Below are positions 10,270 to 22,680 of a DNA stretch of 64,000 nucleotides, one piece after another (the first letter of the stretch is position 1; every line of letters begins with the position of its first letter). Position numbers and translations under genes: made by a program. Where the stretch lies: contig CM046850.1 in NCBI GenBank assembly GCA_025618425.1, forward strand, positions 22,735,907-22,799,906, given 5' to 3'. The notes under the pieces are model-generated. The model was not told where the DNA came from. It searched no databases and saw only the letters and a program-made list of their open reading frames with translations. The stretch is from Heliocidaris tuberculata (lineage: Eukaryota; Echinodermata; Echinoidea; Camarodonta; Echinometridae).

Positions 10270-12560
10270 TGTATATAGGAACTGCTACACTGATAGATCA
10301 CATGCTGACGAATGATCAAGACGAGATAAAGACGTCTGGTGTTATTGATGTGTGTATGGGCGACCATTACATGAATATGGAAATCGCCACCTTTACTCAA
10401 TCATGATTATAATCTTGTAACTTTCAGGAAGTCCAGGGATATTGATTGGGATGCTTTCCGAAATGATTTTGAAAATGTAAATTGGAGTGATGTTGGAAAT
10501 TTTGTTGATATTGAGAAGTCTGTTAAAAATTGGGAAGTTATGATCTTATCTGTGATCAACAAGCATATGCCTTTAAGAACTAAACGGATGAGGAAGCAAT
10601 GCTCTCCTTGGTTAAATGAGTCAATTTTTAATTTGATGAGAGAAAGAGATAAAGTTAAAAAGAAAGCTATTGCTAAGCAAAATGATCAGCTGTGGGATGA
10701 GTACAGACGTCTAAGAAATAGGGTTACATATGTCATTAAAAAACAACAACAAAGAAACAACATTATATGAATAAATCATTGCAATGTACAAAGCGGAACG
10801 ATACATGGAAAGTTCTGAAATCATTTTTACCAAAAAATAACGTCTCTCCAAGTCATGCATTTACGGACCTGTTTAGCACAGCATCTCGATTCAATGATCA
10901 CTTTGCTAATTTTGCAACAGATTTGTTGAAAAATCATCAAGTAAGTTATTTGGGGGGGGGGGGAATGAATGTTATACAACTACTAGTGATGCACCTTGTC
11001 CTGACAAGTTAAAGATTATCTCCCGTTTCTGAAGCTAAAGTAATAACAGTATTTAATAAGTTGAAAAATAAAAAATCATGAGGATTTGAAGGTATAAATG
11101 TTCAGGTACTCAAGACTTGTGTTGATATTTTGATTAAACCAATTTGATTAATAAATCTGTAACTGATTGTAAAGCCCCAAGAAAATGGAAAATAGCTAAG
11201 GTAATTCCGCTTCACAAAAAAGGTGATAGATCCAATCCAGACAATTATAGGCCGACATATTTGCTGCCATGCATTTCTAAAGTGCTCAAATGTATAATCC
11301 AAATTCAATTAGTTCACCATCTTCATGCAAATGATATACTGGATTCTGTTCAGTCTGGATTCAGGGCTAGCCATTCAACTGTCACTGCTTTAGTCAAAGT
11401 TACGGATGATTGGTTAATGGCACTGGATGAAGGCAGGTATACGGGGTTGTCTTCGTCGATCTGCAGAAGGCCTTCTATACGGTTGATCTTCAGGTGCTTT
11501 AAAATAAACTGTATTCTATTGGTGTGGATGAAATATCCTTACAGTGGTTTGAGAGCTACCTCTCTGAGAGAAGGATAGTTACTATAATTAATAATATTAT
11601 GTCTAATGAGAGGATTTTAACCCATGGTGTGCCCCAGGGTACGCTATTGGGCCACTTTTATTTACAATATTTATTGATGATTTCCCTAAAATTTTCAAAC
11701 TCTGTCACGTGCATCTTTATGCAGATGACACCGTAATATATTTCTCACATAAATTTCCCAGTGTTGTTGAATCTGTCTTGAATGATGAAATGCAATATGT
11801 TGATAAATGGATGTCGCGCAATAAGTTATTAATTATACCAAACGCGTATCCATGCTCATTGGCATTCGTCATATGTTATCCAAGTGTAATGTACTTAATA
11901 TGGAAATAAGAGATATAAATATTGCAAAGGTGGAAAATACAAAATATCTCGGTATCAATAGGCCTATAGACAATGAATTGAAATGGGACATTCATATAGA
12001 TAATTATGTGTCAGAAAATTAGTAAACTTATTGGCTTCCTTAGCAGATTAAGACACTACATAAATGAATCTGATTTAAATCTGATTTACAAAACTATAAT
12101 TCTTCCACATTTTAATTATGGAGATATAGTTTGGCAGTCCGCTACAAAATCTTCCCTTTCACTTTTACAAAAGCTGCAAAACAGAGCAGGCCGTGTGATA
12201 ATGAAAGTAAATCCCTATTCTCATACATCCGTTCAACATGTTCATTATACTCTAAACTGGGACTTCCTAGACTGTCGTTACAAAAAACATCTATGTACTA
12301 TGATTTCTGAGTTTTTAAATATTTGCACCCCGACATATATGTCTAATAATATTAAATACCATAAGTATAATTATTCATTTCGCTCGATCCAAAATCTAGA
12401 TCTCCCTAAAGCAAAGTCAAATAATTGCAAAAGAACATTTTTTTTTAATGGGGGGATGACAAAATATAAAGAAGACATCCGAAACGCAACTTCATTAAGA
12501 TCCTTTCGTACCCTAATAAATAGCATTTTTCTTAACACTCTTCATTAAAGTGATTGATTA
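10270..12560 (+). mobile_element. degenerate CR1/L2-like non-LTR retrotransposon
   Basis: Fragments in order: the C-terminal end of an AP-endonuclease (ATLIDH near 10294 to GDHYMN near 10370), then an endonuclease-RT linker (SPWLNESIFNLMRERDKVKKK at 10606-10665). RT follows with KKGDRSNPDNYRP (about 11217), QSGFRASHSTVTAL (about 11350), GVPQGTLLG (about 11630) and the catalytic HLYADDT box (about 11710). The thumb and C-terminal region follows (12006-12548, stop at 12546). At least five frame changes and stops separate these pieces, so it is dead. The 5' half is missing. The motif style is that of the CR1/L2 group. Confidence 0.85.
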
Positions 12561-14030
12561 ACTTGGTGAAAAATTGTAAAATCAGCTCAAATGCCAGTGA
12601 ATTGTGTGCAGTCCTCTAACTACATATATAATTAAGGATATGTGAAAGTATGAGAGAAAATGGAAACCGTTTACTATCCTAAAAAAGAGAAAATCGCGAT
12701 CAATCGCCGGCGAAAGTCGCTCGGCTTCTTCGCTGCGCTGCAGTCACAAAAACCAAGCACCAGCGCTTGGCGATTTCAGAGCGGGTTTCCAGCCCGTACG
12801 GTATTCTGTGATAGAGCGAGGTATGCCAATCGTAAGAGTTATTTAGGGTTCTGTGGTACTCTATCCCGACATCAATGTTCAATCGTAAATATATTGATAT
12901 ATAAACGACCGATCAGCTTATAAAACTCAGGCGATTCCTGTCTGAGCTAAAGGTTTGCAATTATGATTACAGCATTAGCTGGAACAGTGATTTTTTTTTT
13001 CAATCCTGGGCAAAATTAATCAATGCCTTTAAACTCTAAATAAAGTTTCACATAACCAACTTTTTTGTGTGTGCGTGTGGGGGGCACGTGTGGGTGTGTG
13101 TGTGTGTGCGTGTGTGCGTGTGCGTATGTGTGTTCTTTCTGTTTTGTTTTGTTCTTTTTTGTATTTTTTTAAAATTATGATTATGTATTGTTTCTGTTCT
13201 GCTCTATGTATACTTATTATTTTTATTGTATAAAGGACCCCAAGGAAAAACAGTAATGTTCTATAAACATTGCTGAATTGGGCTTTCCTCCCATTTGAAT
13301 TGTTTTCTATGTGCATGTTTTTCTATCATTGTATATATTTTTGTGTGTATTTTTACAAACAAACAATTTAACAAACATTTATACAAACATTTGACAAACA
13401 AACAAATAAACAAAAAGGAAATTGTAAGTCCAAGCTACTTTGTCCCAACATGCGTTAACGAACCACATCTAAGATTTTAGTATGTCTGATGACTGTATCA
13501 AGCTGATAGCCCTACTGGAGCTTAAATCAGACAAAATATCAAATAAATGATATTTGATGTCAATCTGAGTTATATTCCCACATCCATAATACGATTTCAG
13601 AATACTTGCTACGTGTGGGTTATACCTTGGACTTGCCCATAATTTATTTACCTTGAAAGAACAACCCGTGAAAAATGAATTATCAGATAATTAGCTTGTT
13701 TATTCATCTATTCGTTATTCAAAAGTTTGACCTAGAACAAGTACATGTTGTCGGAATACAACCCAGTATTCCTCAAATTAGGGGTGCAAAATGCTGACAG
13801 AGACGACCATGAATGCTGTTTAAGCAAAACGATAATATTAGCCATGAAAAATATATATAGTTTCACAACAAGAAACGTTTCGGTACAATGTAAATGGCAC
13901 AAACAATGCAAACTCCACACGATGTACCTTTTCCCTCAAACCTTCGGAAGAAATATATATCTTTCAATGGAATATCAATCGATATCACACCTGTATCATT
14001 ACACCGACATAAATTTAGTATTTGTATAGT
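12561..14030. other. non-coding interval with GC-richer island and (GT)n
   Basis: The stretch 12690-12860 is clearly GC-richer than its surroundings and matches no family I recognise. A GT/GTGCG microsatellite lies at 13064-13131 and AAAC-type repeats at 13355-13418. No exon is supported. Confidence 0.4.
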
Positions 14031-15373
14031 TATACAGTGTCCCAGAAAAAGGAAAACCGGATTTCATGGCAGATATTTTCTGTCATAATGAATCATTTCC
14101 TTGATGAGATATACATGTATGAAAAGCTCTGCTTCTCTTCTTTCATTTGTTGCACAAGTTATTTATTCATAATTCACGCATGATTGAATTAAAACAATGG
14201 AAAGTGGTGCTACCAAAATTTCATTTGCACGCTCAGATTGCAACTTTGAGTGAGTTTTTAGGGTAGTAAACGTAATTAGTTTGAAAAAAAAAATAGTAAA
14301 ACATCACATACAAATTCACAATTTCCTCTGTTATATGACACCTCATGCATAAAAAATGAATGATGTATGCCAGAGAGCAAGTAAAATGAAAACATGTTTG
14401 ATTTCTGCCCAAATGAGTGGACAGTTGAGTATAAAGAAGCCATTAATTTTCAGCTGACAATAGACTTAATGCTTGGGTGTATTTACACAAACATGGGGAA
14501 TAAAAAGGAACATAAGAGATGGTTGGATTATGAAAAGGCTGAAAATTAAGCAAACCATCATTAGCTTGCCGGACCATGCAAATGACCACAGTACAAAGGG
14601 TGTTCATCGTAACGGGATTGGCTCAATCTGGGAGCCTGCAGACAAGTTTCTACAGCCTTCCATGATATATGTCCAAATCGCGACATTCCTGTGAAGTCTA
14701 CGTAGTGGAAAAACAAGAAAATGTCAGCAGGAAGGGACAAGACTCACTGTAAACAAGGGTCCATCTGGTCGAAGAAGAACTGCCAGTTAGGAAGAGGATT
14801 GCGTTACGATGAACGGCTGCATTGGCAGGCAAGCTGATGGTTTGCTTAATTTTCAGCCTTTTTATACCTCAACCATCTCTAATGTTCCTTTTCATTCCCC
14901 ATGTTTGGATAAATTCACCCAAGCAATTAAGTCCATTGTCAGCTGATAGGTCAGGAATGCTAAATGGCTTCTTACTCAACTATCCACTCATTTTGGCAGA
15001 AATCAAGGATGTTTTCATTTTACCTGTTCCCTGGCATACATCATTCACTTTTTACGCATGAGGTGTCATAATAAAAGAGGAAATTGTGAATTTGTATGTG
15101 ATGTTTTTCTTTTGTCAAAATAATTACGTTTACTACCATAAAAACCCACTCAAAGTTGCAATTTGTACGTGCAAATGAAATTTTGGTAGCCCCCTTTTCC
15201 ATTGTTTTAATTTAATCATGCTTGAATGATGAATATTGAGTTGTGCATCAAAATAGTGAAAGAGGAGAAACAGAGCTTTTCTTACGTGTATATTTCATCA
15301 AGGAAATTATTCATTGTGACAGAAAATTTCTGCCATGAAATCCGGTTTCCTTTATTCTGGGACACACTGTATA
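14031..15373. mobile_element. mariner-type foldback, about 540-bp inverted arms
   Basis: The ends read TACAGTGTCCCAGAAA (left) and TACAGTGTGTCCCAGAA (right, inverted), inside TA dinucleotides. This is the terminal style of Tc1/mariner-group elements. The arms 14033-14576 and 14826-15371 are long imperfect inverted copies. The centre (14577-14825) still shows RVFIV and, in another frame, VNKGPSGRRRTA. That resembles the N-terminal helix-turn-helix (DUF4817-like) segment of a transposase. It is non-autonomous and decayed. Confidence 0.8.
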
Positions 15374-15573
15374 AAGCCTGCATTCATATCTTCTAGAAAA
15401 GGGGGCTTTTCTTGAGTACACACCGATACCACGGCCAATGTCAATATTCCGAGTGTTCTTTCGGAAATATAAAAACGAGATATACAAGGTTATGAATAGG
15501 CAATAGCATTACAGAAAAAGTATAACGGACAATAATACCGTTATTAGAAATTCCGGCTAAATTTCCCCATCAC

Positions 15574-15700
15574 CTCGAAGGTTACGAAGTAGTAGCCCGC
15601 CCTCTCGCAGATGAACGAATACATGGTAGAACCTATTTAATTCAATTTTATTTTATTTTATTTCATATAGGTAGAACTCGACTTGCTGTTGTTCTTCTGT
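15574..15700 (-). pseudogene. relic of a C1q-domain exon
   Basis: Minus-strand sequence encodes QQVEFY at about 15670-15690 and FICERAGYYFVTF at about 15577-15617. Both match the penultimate C1q exon of the gene at 25536-33095 (QQVEFDHV; FVCERAGYYFITF). The segment between VFV and FVC is deleted. An AT-rich insert of about 40 bp, flanked by direct GGTAGAAC copies, interrupts the exon. No matching last exon was found nearby, so this is a dead third copy. Confidence 0.65.
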
Positions 15701-15748
15701 TTACTTCTTGTCCCCCCCCCCCCCCCCGACGCGTCTTTTTTTTTCTTT

Positions 15749-16300
15749 CAGGACTTGCGCCACCGACAAGTGAGGGCAGTATTTGAGCGTCAAGAGGCCC
15801 CGTTTTGAAGACTTTGAGAGAGACTACAACTTTAAGACTTGTATTTTCTCAAAGTTTCACCTTATTTTTATTTTAGCAAAAGAACATTTTGTCAAAGATA
15901 AATTCCTAAATTCTAAACATAATGAGAACCGAACTCGGGATATCTTCATGAAAAGCACAACGTAGATCCGAATGCGCCACTCAGAGAACTGCGAGTTCGG
16001 TTCGCTTATTTTATTATATTCCTACAATTTGTTTTTCATGAATATTCATGTCCACTTGTCTTGACGGAATAAACCGTATTGTCACCCCTCTTGACCAGAG
16101 CCATCCATACACAGAGTTTGGCCAACTCGGTTTCAGTTGGGCACAACATGGCGTATATTACTTTGTTACATGCTTGCCTAACAAAGCAACATGCCGCCAT
16201 ATTGTTACCCACTGGAACAGAATTGGCCAAACTCTATGTATGGATGGCACTGTTCTTGACGCTCAAATACTGCCCTCTCTCGTCGATGGCGCGAGTCCTG
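15749..16300. mobile_element. foldback MITE with nested palindrome
   Basis: The left end CAGGACTTGCGCCA...GGCAGTATTTGAGCGTCAAG and the right end CTTGACGCTCAAATACTGCC...TGGCGCGAGTCCTG are inverted. Inside, 16091-16262 forms a second palindrome (CATCCATACACAGAGTTTGG pairing with its complement at 16224-16243). Confidence 0.7.
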
Positions 16301-16504
16301 ACAGAAAAAAAAAATATAGCGTAAGGCGGGGGGGGGGGGGGGCTTTACCATTGTTTGCTATACATTATTCAAAATTCCAGGGGTGCGTTCCCCGTTCCCC
16401 TCCCCTGTTTCTCTCCCCCCCCCCTCTCTCTCTCTCACACTCATTTCTTACCCTCTATCTATCTCTCCCCTTTCTTACTCTTCCCCCTCTTTCCCTCCTC
16501 CTTT

Positions 16505-16664
<160 letters not shown>

Positions 16665-16988
16665 GGCACTTTCAAAAGAAAAAAAAGAAAAGAAACAATA
16701 TACATTGTACATACATTCAATTTGAATGAATGTAGTAATATCATTGTCACTTGCGCCCCCGTCTAGGCGGCCTGGGTAAGGAACAGGTCAACTTAATGAT
16801 CATGACCCACAGGCCTACCTTCCCACACCTGATCGGGTACACAAGAATCTTAACAAACAGTGTGGATACAACATAGAATAATATCAAAATAAAAAATGAC
16901 AGATGAGAAGTTCAAACATAATATTCATGTAGCTTAATTGAGATCATAAAGTAATGTCAGACAGAGAGAGGGGAAAAGGAGAGAAGAC

Positions 16989-16990
<2 letters not shown>

Positions 16991-17021
<31 letters not shown>
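16991..17021. repeat. (GA)n microsatellite
   Basis: Fifteen GA units inside a purine-rich stretch. Confidence 0.9.
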
Positions 17022-17022
<1 letters not shown>

Positions 17023-17242
17023 AGAAAGACTGCAAGAAAAATAACAAGTTCTGGATAATGACTGAGATGTCATCTGTATAAAATTGTGTTGTAGGTTATG
17101 AATACTATATAAATACCTTACATAATTTATTGATATATTGCAGTACTTGAGTATATATCAGTAATCAATATGAAATAAATAAATCCATGCACTATAGTCA
17201 TGTGTACGTGTGCACAGATATAAGATATTAGATTATTATCCT

Positions 17243-17731
17243 TTAACTCTTTCAGTGCCGATGTCACATATATGTGACAGATAGACTTGTCATTTTCATT
17301 CACCAATTGCTCGAAAACGGGAAAGGTTGATTGTGGTCAATGTATATCAAAATTTTGAGCATAAATCAAGCATTCTAAATATATGATTATAATTATATGC
17401 TGCCATATAAATTTTCAGAGAAAATCGCATATTTTTAAAAAGATATTACCTTTTCCAACATTAAACAATGGTAAATAAATGAGAAACCAAAAAATAATGG
17501 ACACAAAAGGAAATCAAATGTAATTTTCAATAATTCTTATGCATAAGGTTGGGTAAAGTAATAATTTTTGGTATCATAAGAAATGGTAATAAATTTCCTA
17601 CAAGTTTTGTACACAATATTTTGTGAAATGATAGATGGTTAATGAAGTGCAGACATTTGAAAAGTAAACATTGATCACATTTTGGGTAAAATTTTGAAGA
17701 GAGCTAAACCCCTTGGCACAGTAAGAGTTAA
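17243..17731. mobile_element. TTAA-ended MITE family A, copy 1
   Basis: A 489-bp unit is bounded by TTAA on both sides, with terminal inverted repeats TTAACTCTTTCAGTGCC and TTAACTCTTACTGTGCC. A second copy of 488 bp lies inverted at 33502-33989. TTAA target choice points to piggyBac-type mobilisation. No ORF. Confidence 0.8.
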
Positions 17732-17844
17732 CGAATAGCATCATGTTATATATGAAGTTCCGTTGGGTGGAATGGAATCGTTGACACTTCAAGCTCCTGG
17801 GTGAACTTTTATTTTGCGCTTTGAATTTCAAGAAAAGAGACAAT

Positions 17845-18097
17845 GGCCCGTATTCTGAACTCCGGTTAAACTTAAACTGCAGTCTAAGTGTGGTTTAAAC
17901 CCAGTCTAAACCTGCACTTTTAACCGGAGTTTTAGAAAATCCCATTCTGAAATCCTGTTTAACTTAAACTCCAGTCTAGTGTGGTTTTACTTTGTACAGA
18001 AAATTTAGACTGGACTTGCGGTTTAAGTCAGTTTTGATTATACTATGGTTTAACTTGGACTGGAGTTTAAGCTAAACCGGAGTTCAAAATACGGGCC
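17845..18097. mobile_element. 253-bp palindromic MITE, 3-bp flank repeat
   Basis: The ends GGCCCGTATTCTGAACTCCG and CGGAGTTCAAAATACGGGCC are inverted copies. Internal TTTAAAC-rich boxes repeat several times. AAT lies on both flanks, consistent with a 3-bp target duplication of PIF/Harbinger type. Confidence 0.75.
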
Positions 18098-19122
18098 AAT
18101 AAGTTAAAATTCATATTGATAAACAAAATCAGGCCTAATTTAGATCATGCTAATTGAGAACATTTAAACTATAGTATGAAAATCTTTGATTAACATCGTA
18201 CTAGAGATATATGAGAAATGTATTAACATTGCATTTAACATGATGAATTAACAAATTTACAATTATACAAATTTACATAACTTAGTTATTGTAGGCCTAT
18301 GTACAAGACAACATAAGTCAATATTATTTTTTTTCCAATTACTATTTTAATCAATGAAAATATTTTCATTAACAATTAAGAAAATGGAAGTGCATTGAAT
18401 TAGTGTATAAAAGCAAATGGGAGAGGTGTTCGGGAGGTGATTTACAGAGTTACCGATCTGCACTTAAAGGGTACCAATCACCAAAAGTAATTTTTCTCTG
18501 TATGTTAAAGGTTGCATGTCGTTATACTATATTCAAAATATGGGCTTCAAATATTAATTCTATAAAGAGATATTGCAATTTTAATTACACTCTCTACAAG
18601 CGTAAAAGCGACTCGTGAGTAGACTACTCGACACACCCGTACGCGCTCGTCAAGGTAAAGGCTCGCGCGGAACCAAACTCTGAGTTAGGTTCATCAAAAG
18701 ACACTAATATTTACTCAACTGAATGATGTATTTTATTAAACAGTTAGACAAATTTGACATAGTACTGCTTTTTCCAGTGCTTACAAAGCCATTGTCAGTT
18801 TTAATACTCAAACACTGTTATTGTTTTTAAAAATGTTGTGGGTTCATATGGCTGGCCAAATACTCTACCACATTATGCTTATAATGCCTGTATATTGAAA
18901 AACACCAAAAAATTAGATGATTTTCTACATACTAACAGAATATCATTTTCAACCTCTCTAAGACATTTGACACAACTCAACGTTCTTCTTTTTATATTGT
19001 ACAATAGAAACTCACATTTAAAAAAATCACTATGTAATTGACTCTAGCGTGCTATGTTATCCCTCCTTATCATCAATTAGGAAACATTATGCAAATATTT
19101 GGATTGAAAATCTACAACCTCT
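18098..19122. other. non-coding interval
   Basis: AT-rich, with no exon, tRNA or element that I can support. Confidence 0.4.
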
Positions 19123-20015
19123 ATACAGTGCGTCCCAGAAAAGGTAACAGTCTGGAAAAGTCTCCCCTAATAAATATTTCAAAATATTTGAAGCCAAATT
19201 TCATACCTGTGTATAGCTTATGGTCTCTTTTATCAAATGGCACATAAATATTTGACATATTTAATGCTTGAGTGAACAAATGCCACGTTTGTGAAAAGGT
19301 GCAAAATCAAGACTTGACAAGAATTGGTAGTTGCCATGGTTGTTCTGGCTTGTATCAGCACGATTGAGAGTCATGTAAAGGCTTAGAAATGTTCATATTT
19401 TGATCAATAACAGACAATTTAAAAAGGAACAGGTTTTGTTTTCTGTTAAGTATCTCATCAACATTATTATGCTTCAGTGAGCAATTAACTACTTTATTAA
19501 GTGTTTGAAATATTAATTTAGGCCAGTTTTTAATTCAAGCTGGCTTTCTCTGTCAACCATAAAGTTTTAAAGGGATATGTCATGACATAGAGAAAACAAA
19601 TTGCCTTTTAGTAATCAGAATATGAAAATTTCTAAGCCTTTTCAAGGCTCTAAACTTTGCTGATACCAGCTAGAACCAATACAATTTTTTCTGTCAATCA
19701 TGGATTTTGCACATTTCACAACAAAGGCTTTTGCTAAATCAAACGTAAAATATCTTTCAATGTTTTGGTGTTATTTGATTGGAGAGACCATAAGTTATCC
19801 ATAGGTATGAAAATTTTGTGAACATATTTTGAAATGTTCATGTGGGGAGCTTTTTCCAACTGTCAACTTTTAACGGTTCTCAAAAAATTGTTAATACCAG
19901 CTAGAACTAATTGTCAATTCTTGTCGAGACTGAATTTTTATCCTTTCGCAAAAGTCGCTTTTGCTCACTCAATTGTTCACAAATTCATCCCTTTCTTTAA
20001 ATGGTATAGTGACAC
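19123..20015. mobile_element. decayed mariner-type foldback
   Basis: The left end TACAGTGCGTCCCAGAAAAG follows a TA. The left arm (about 19127-19420) is repeated inverted at about 19620-19862. The right terminus is lost. In its place is a further partial copy of the arm interior (19865-20000, with the box AATACCAGCTAGAAC also at about 19662). Confidence 0.6.
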
Positions 20016-20150
20016 CTGCACCAACGACTCATTATCGAACTGGGGTCCATCAGAGTCAGTTTGTAGGCGAGGAAAAAGAGCTGACCATACCTCTATAGCC
20101 ATGATATACAACTTGCATCAATTCCTCTTTTTTGGAAGTTTTTGACCAAT

Positions 20151-21095
20151 TTAAATTTCATACGTCGCCACTTCTACGTAAGCAGTTCGAGAATATATTT
20201 TCTCACTTTTCAAGAATTTTAAGCTCTTATGGTAATGAAACGTAGTAACTATTAGGCTCATAATTACTATTAATAAAACCCCAGAAAAACATAAAGAAAA
20301 AACATTTAATGAAGTATATGTAAATGACATCTTCTTAACATGTTTTTCTACTGTATATGGTGTTGTAAAATAAGTAGGGTTTTTTGAACTAAGTGTTGAA
20401 TGTTCTGGAGGTGTTGTAACCATGGTAACAGGACAGGGGTCTGTGACGTTTTTGTATGGATCCCATTTGTAGTCCTTACACTCACATCTATCACTAGGTT
20501 GTCCTATGGCAACAGCACAACAAAATACAGGCTGAGAATACAAAACCCACACAGTCTGTTTAAGAGTATCATCACGTTCGATAGGTGTGGTGAGATGAGG
20601 TCCCTTAATTCCATTTTGATAGCAAACAATTTCTCCAGGTAAACTCCCAGCCGGAGCTGTGCAGTGCATTGAGACCCAATAATGAGCAATGTCTTCGTCA
20701 TTCCATTCGCAAGATGCCTTACCCGGTGGATAGTCAACCCTCAATCCAATTTTTGTGTGCTCTAGAAATGTTCGACCATCAGTATATGAAGTAAGAATGT
20801 ATCCACCTTCATCATTTCTTAAGACAGGTTTGAATATTAGTTGGATGAAACATATATTGCTTTCATTCTTATTGTGAACGATTAGTTCTTGATTTTCAGG
20901 CAATGGCTTTGATTCTCGACTAGTTGAATCGTAAAACGGAGCTCTGTATCCATATTGTAAAGTGACTTCTGAACTGTTACAAGGGAAAGTGAAATTAAGT
21001 TGTATCTCGTTCCCTTTCATGACGTTCATTATTCTAGTATCACCCCTGGTGAATGAAGTTGAAGAAAGCAATATGATTAGGCCAAAAACGATCAT
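20151..21095 (-). CDS. Ig-like type I membrane protein with ITSM-like tail
   Basis: Single-exon gene of 314 codons. The frame is open 18 codons further up, but the ATG at 21095 starts directly at a signal peptide (residues 1-18, ending TRG). An N-terminal Ig-like domain follows (NFTFPCNSS about 34-42, ICFIQLIF about 81-88, DEGGYIL about 95-101). The usual F-strand cysteine is replaced by Ile, and a cysteine lies upstream instead. A second Cys-rich domain runs from about 120 to 230 (SCEW, HCTAPAG, IVCYQNG, FCCAVAIG, RCECKD). A Ser/Thr/Pro stalk, a membrane helix at about 263-286 and a 28-residue tail follow. The tail has Tyr301, Tyr306 and Tyr312; T304-A-Y306-V-E-V309 fits TxYxxV. It is a paralogue of 1-837. 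The ligand is unknown. A receptor role is inferred from the layout. Confidence 0.8.
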   Translation of the reverse strand: MIVFGLIILLSSTSFTRGDTRIMNVMKGNEIQLNFTFPCNSSEVTLQYGYRAPFYDSTSRESKPLPENQELIVHNKNESNICFIQLIFKPVLRNDEGGYILTSYTDGRTFLEHTKIGLRVDYPPGKASCEWNDEDIAHYWVSMHCTAPAGSLPGEIVCYQNGIKGPHLTTPIERDDTLKQTVWVLYSQPVFCCAVAIGQPSDRCECKDYKWDPYKNVTDPCPVTMVTTPPEHSTLSSKNPTYFTTPYTVEKHVKKMSFTYTSLNVFSLCFSGVLLIVIMSLIVTTFHYHKSLKFLKSEKIYSRTAYVEVATYEI

Positions 21096-21149
21096 TTTGT
21101 AACTGAACTGAACCCCTTGACGCTTTGAATACTTTGCATGTAAGTGCAT

Positions 21150-22159
21150 GAGGTTTATTGGGAGATATCGTAATAAGGGAATAACAAGCCATCAAATATC
21201 TTCCAGCCAAACATATCCTATAAGTTCATAACAGTATTATGTTTGTAGGGATGGAGTGTGAATAATTATCTTTGAAGACACCGTTGGCTTGATTGTGCTT
21301 GGTTGAATTGGAATCACACTGTTGCTTCGGGAGTAAACCTTTCTTTTCTTCTTCTTCTTTCTCAAGTCTTGATAAACTACTTGACAATCCAAGCAGTACC
21401 CACAAATGCAACTTGTTTATAGCTGTCACGTGTTTATCAGGTTGGTGGTGAGCTTTCAGTTGAATATGCTTCTTGACACTGCATGCGTGTGATCACAAAT
21501 GAATTTAATTCCCACGGTCTTCAATGTCGTAAATGAGAAGAATCCAAGTGTTATTCAGTCTCTTAGAGTATTACGTCCAAATAAGTCTCATCTGGTTCAT
21601 AAGATGTGATCAAAGAATTCCTTGAAATACTGTTCTGCTGCACTTGAAACTGTTCACTCAAGTATCCTCAAACAGAAGCATTTGAAACCATAATTTATCT
21701 CTCGATCATGTTTAATGTATTTTACCCCTTCTTTGTGGTAGTCACGGCAAATGCGTATCTGAAAAATGATGAAGCATCAAATACATAGTTAGTCCAACAA
21801 AACTTTCAGAGTTTTCATGGTTTTAGTCCCACTTCTAGCTATTCAAAATGCGTTTGTTCAGAGCTCTGCGTGCACGGGGATTTCAAAAGAGAACAATTAC
21901 ATTCAATTCTCTATAGTATACTGTTTATTTCGTTTCAGACAGTCATTACCTTGTGAATATAGAAAATTGTGTGAAATACGTCCTTGAATAGATATTATTT
22001 TTAGTAACGTTTTCACCATTATTACAGACGAGAATAATACATAGAAAGACATCCTTGCGTGGGGCCCGTTAAAAAAACACACATCACAGATGTTCCCGAT
22101 CTCTGTCCCTATTGTGTCACACCATTCTTTACAATTTCGTCAGAGTCTGGTATTTAGTG
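21150..22159. other. non-coding interval upstream of the Ig-like gene
   Basis: No exon or element is recognised. It would contain the promoter of the 20151-21095 gene, but no TATA box at a convincing distance was seen. Confidence 0.35.
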
Positions 22160-22680
22160 TCAGTTTCAGTTTATTTCATATTTCAAAATAATTTGAACAT
22201 AATTGATGACTGTTGCATTACAATAATAAAGGAAAATATCTTCAATACGTTCAACAAAAGAAGAAGAAAAAAATGCAAGTGAATATACAAAGACACGGAT
22301 TAATATTCCCATCATTTAAAATTGGGATAAGACAAACTACATATAGTTTGGCGTGAAATACGAGGGAATCTAGTAAGAAGCTAGGCTTGTAATATTGTAG
22401 ATTCCCTTAAGAATAAAAAACAGTCTTTGAGATTATTACGTGTATATGATAGATGATCTCAATTTTTTTTTTTTTAAACTAAATAATAATATGGGGGAGG
22501 GGACGAGGGGCACAGTACGTAACTAAGGAGCACTAGGATGGATTGCTTAGTTTTAAGAGGGACATTTTGAATTTGCGTTTAAATGTATACAGTGAGCTGG
22601 TATTAGTTAAGTCCGAGGGGAGGTCATTCCACAGTTTTGGTCCTGTAAATGTAATTGCATTGTGTGAAGCAGCGGAAAAA
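22160..22680 (-). mobile_element. 3' end of a non-LTR retrotransposon
   Basis: Read on the minus strand it encodes GPKLWNDLPSDL followed by SLYTFKRKFK (about 22560-22640). This is the C-terminal signature of CR1/L2-type reverse transcriptase proteins. A 3' UTR follows, ending near 22160 with an AATAAACTGAAACTGA-type tail. It is truncated at the 5' side, as is usual for such insertions. Confidence 0.7.

Noticed and set aside
14822..15061. Plus-strand ORF with a hydrophobic start
   Set aside because: Lies entirely within the arm of the mariner-type foldback, and the opposite arm contains its complement.
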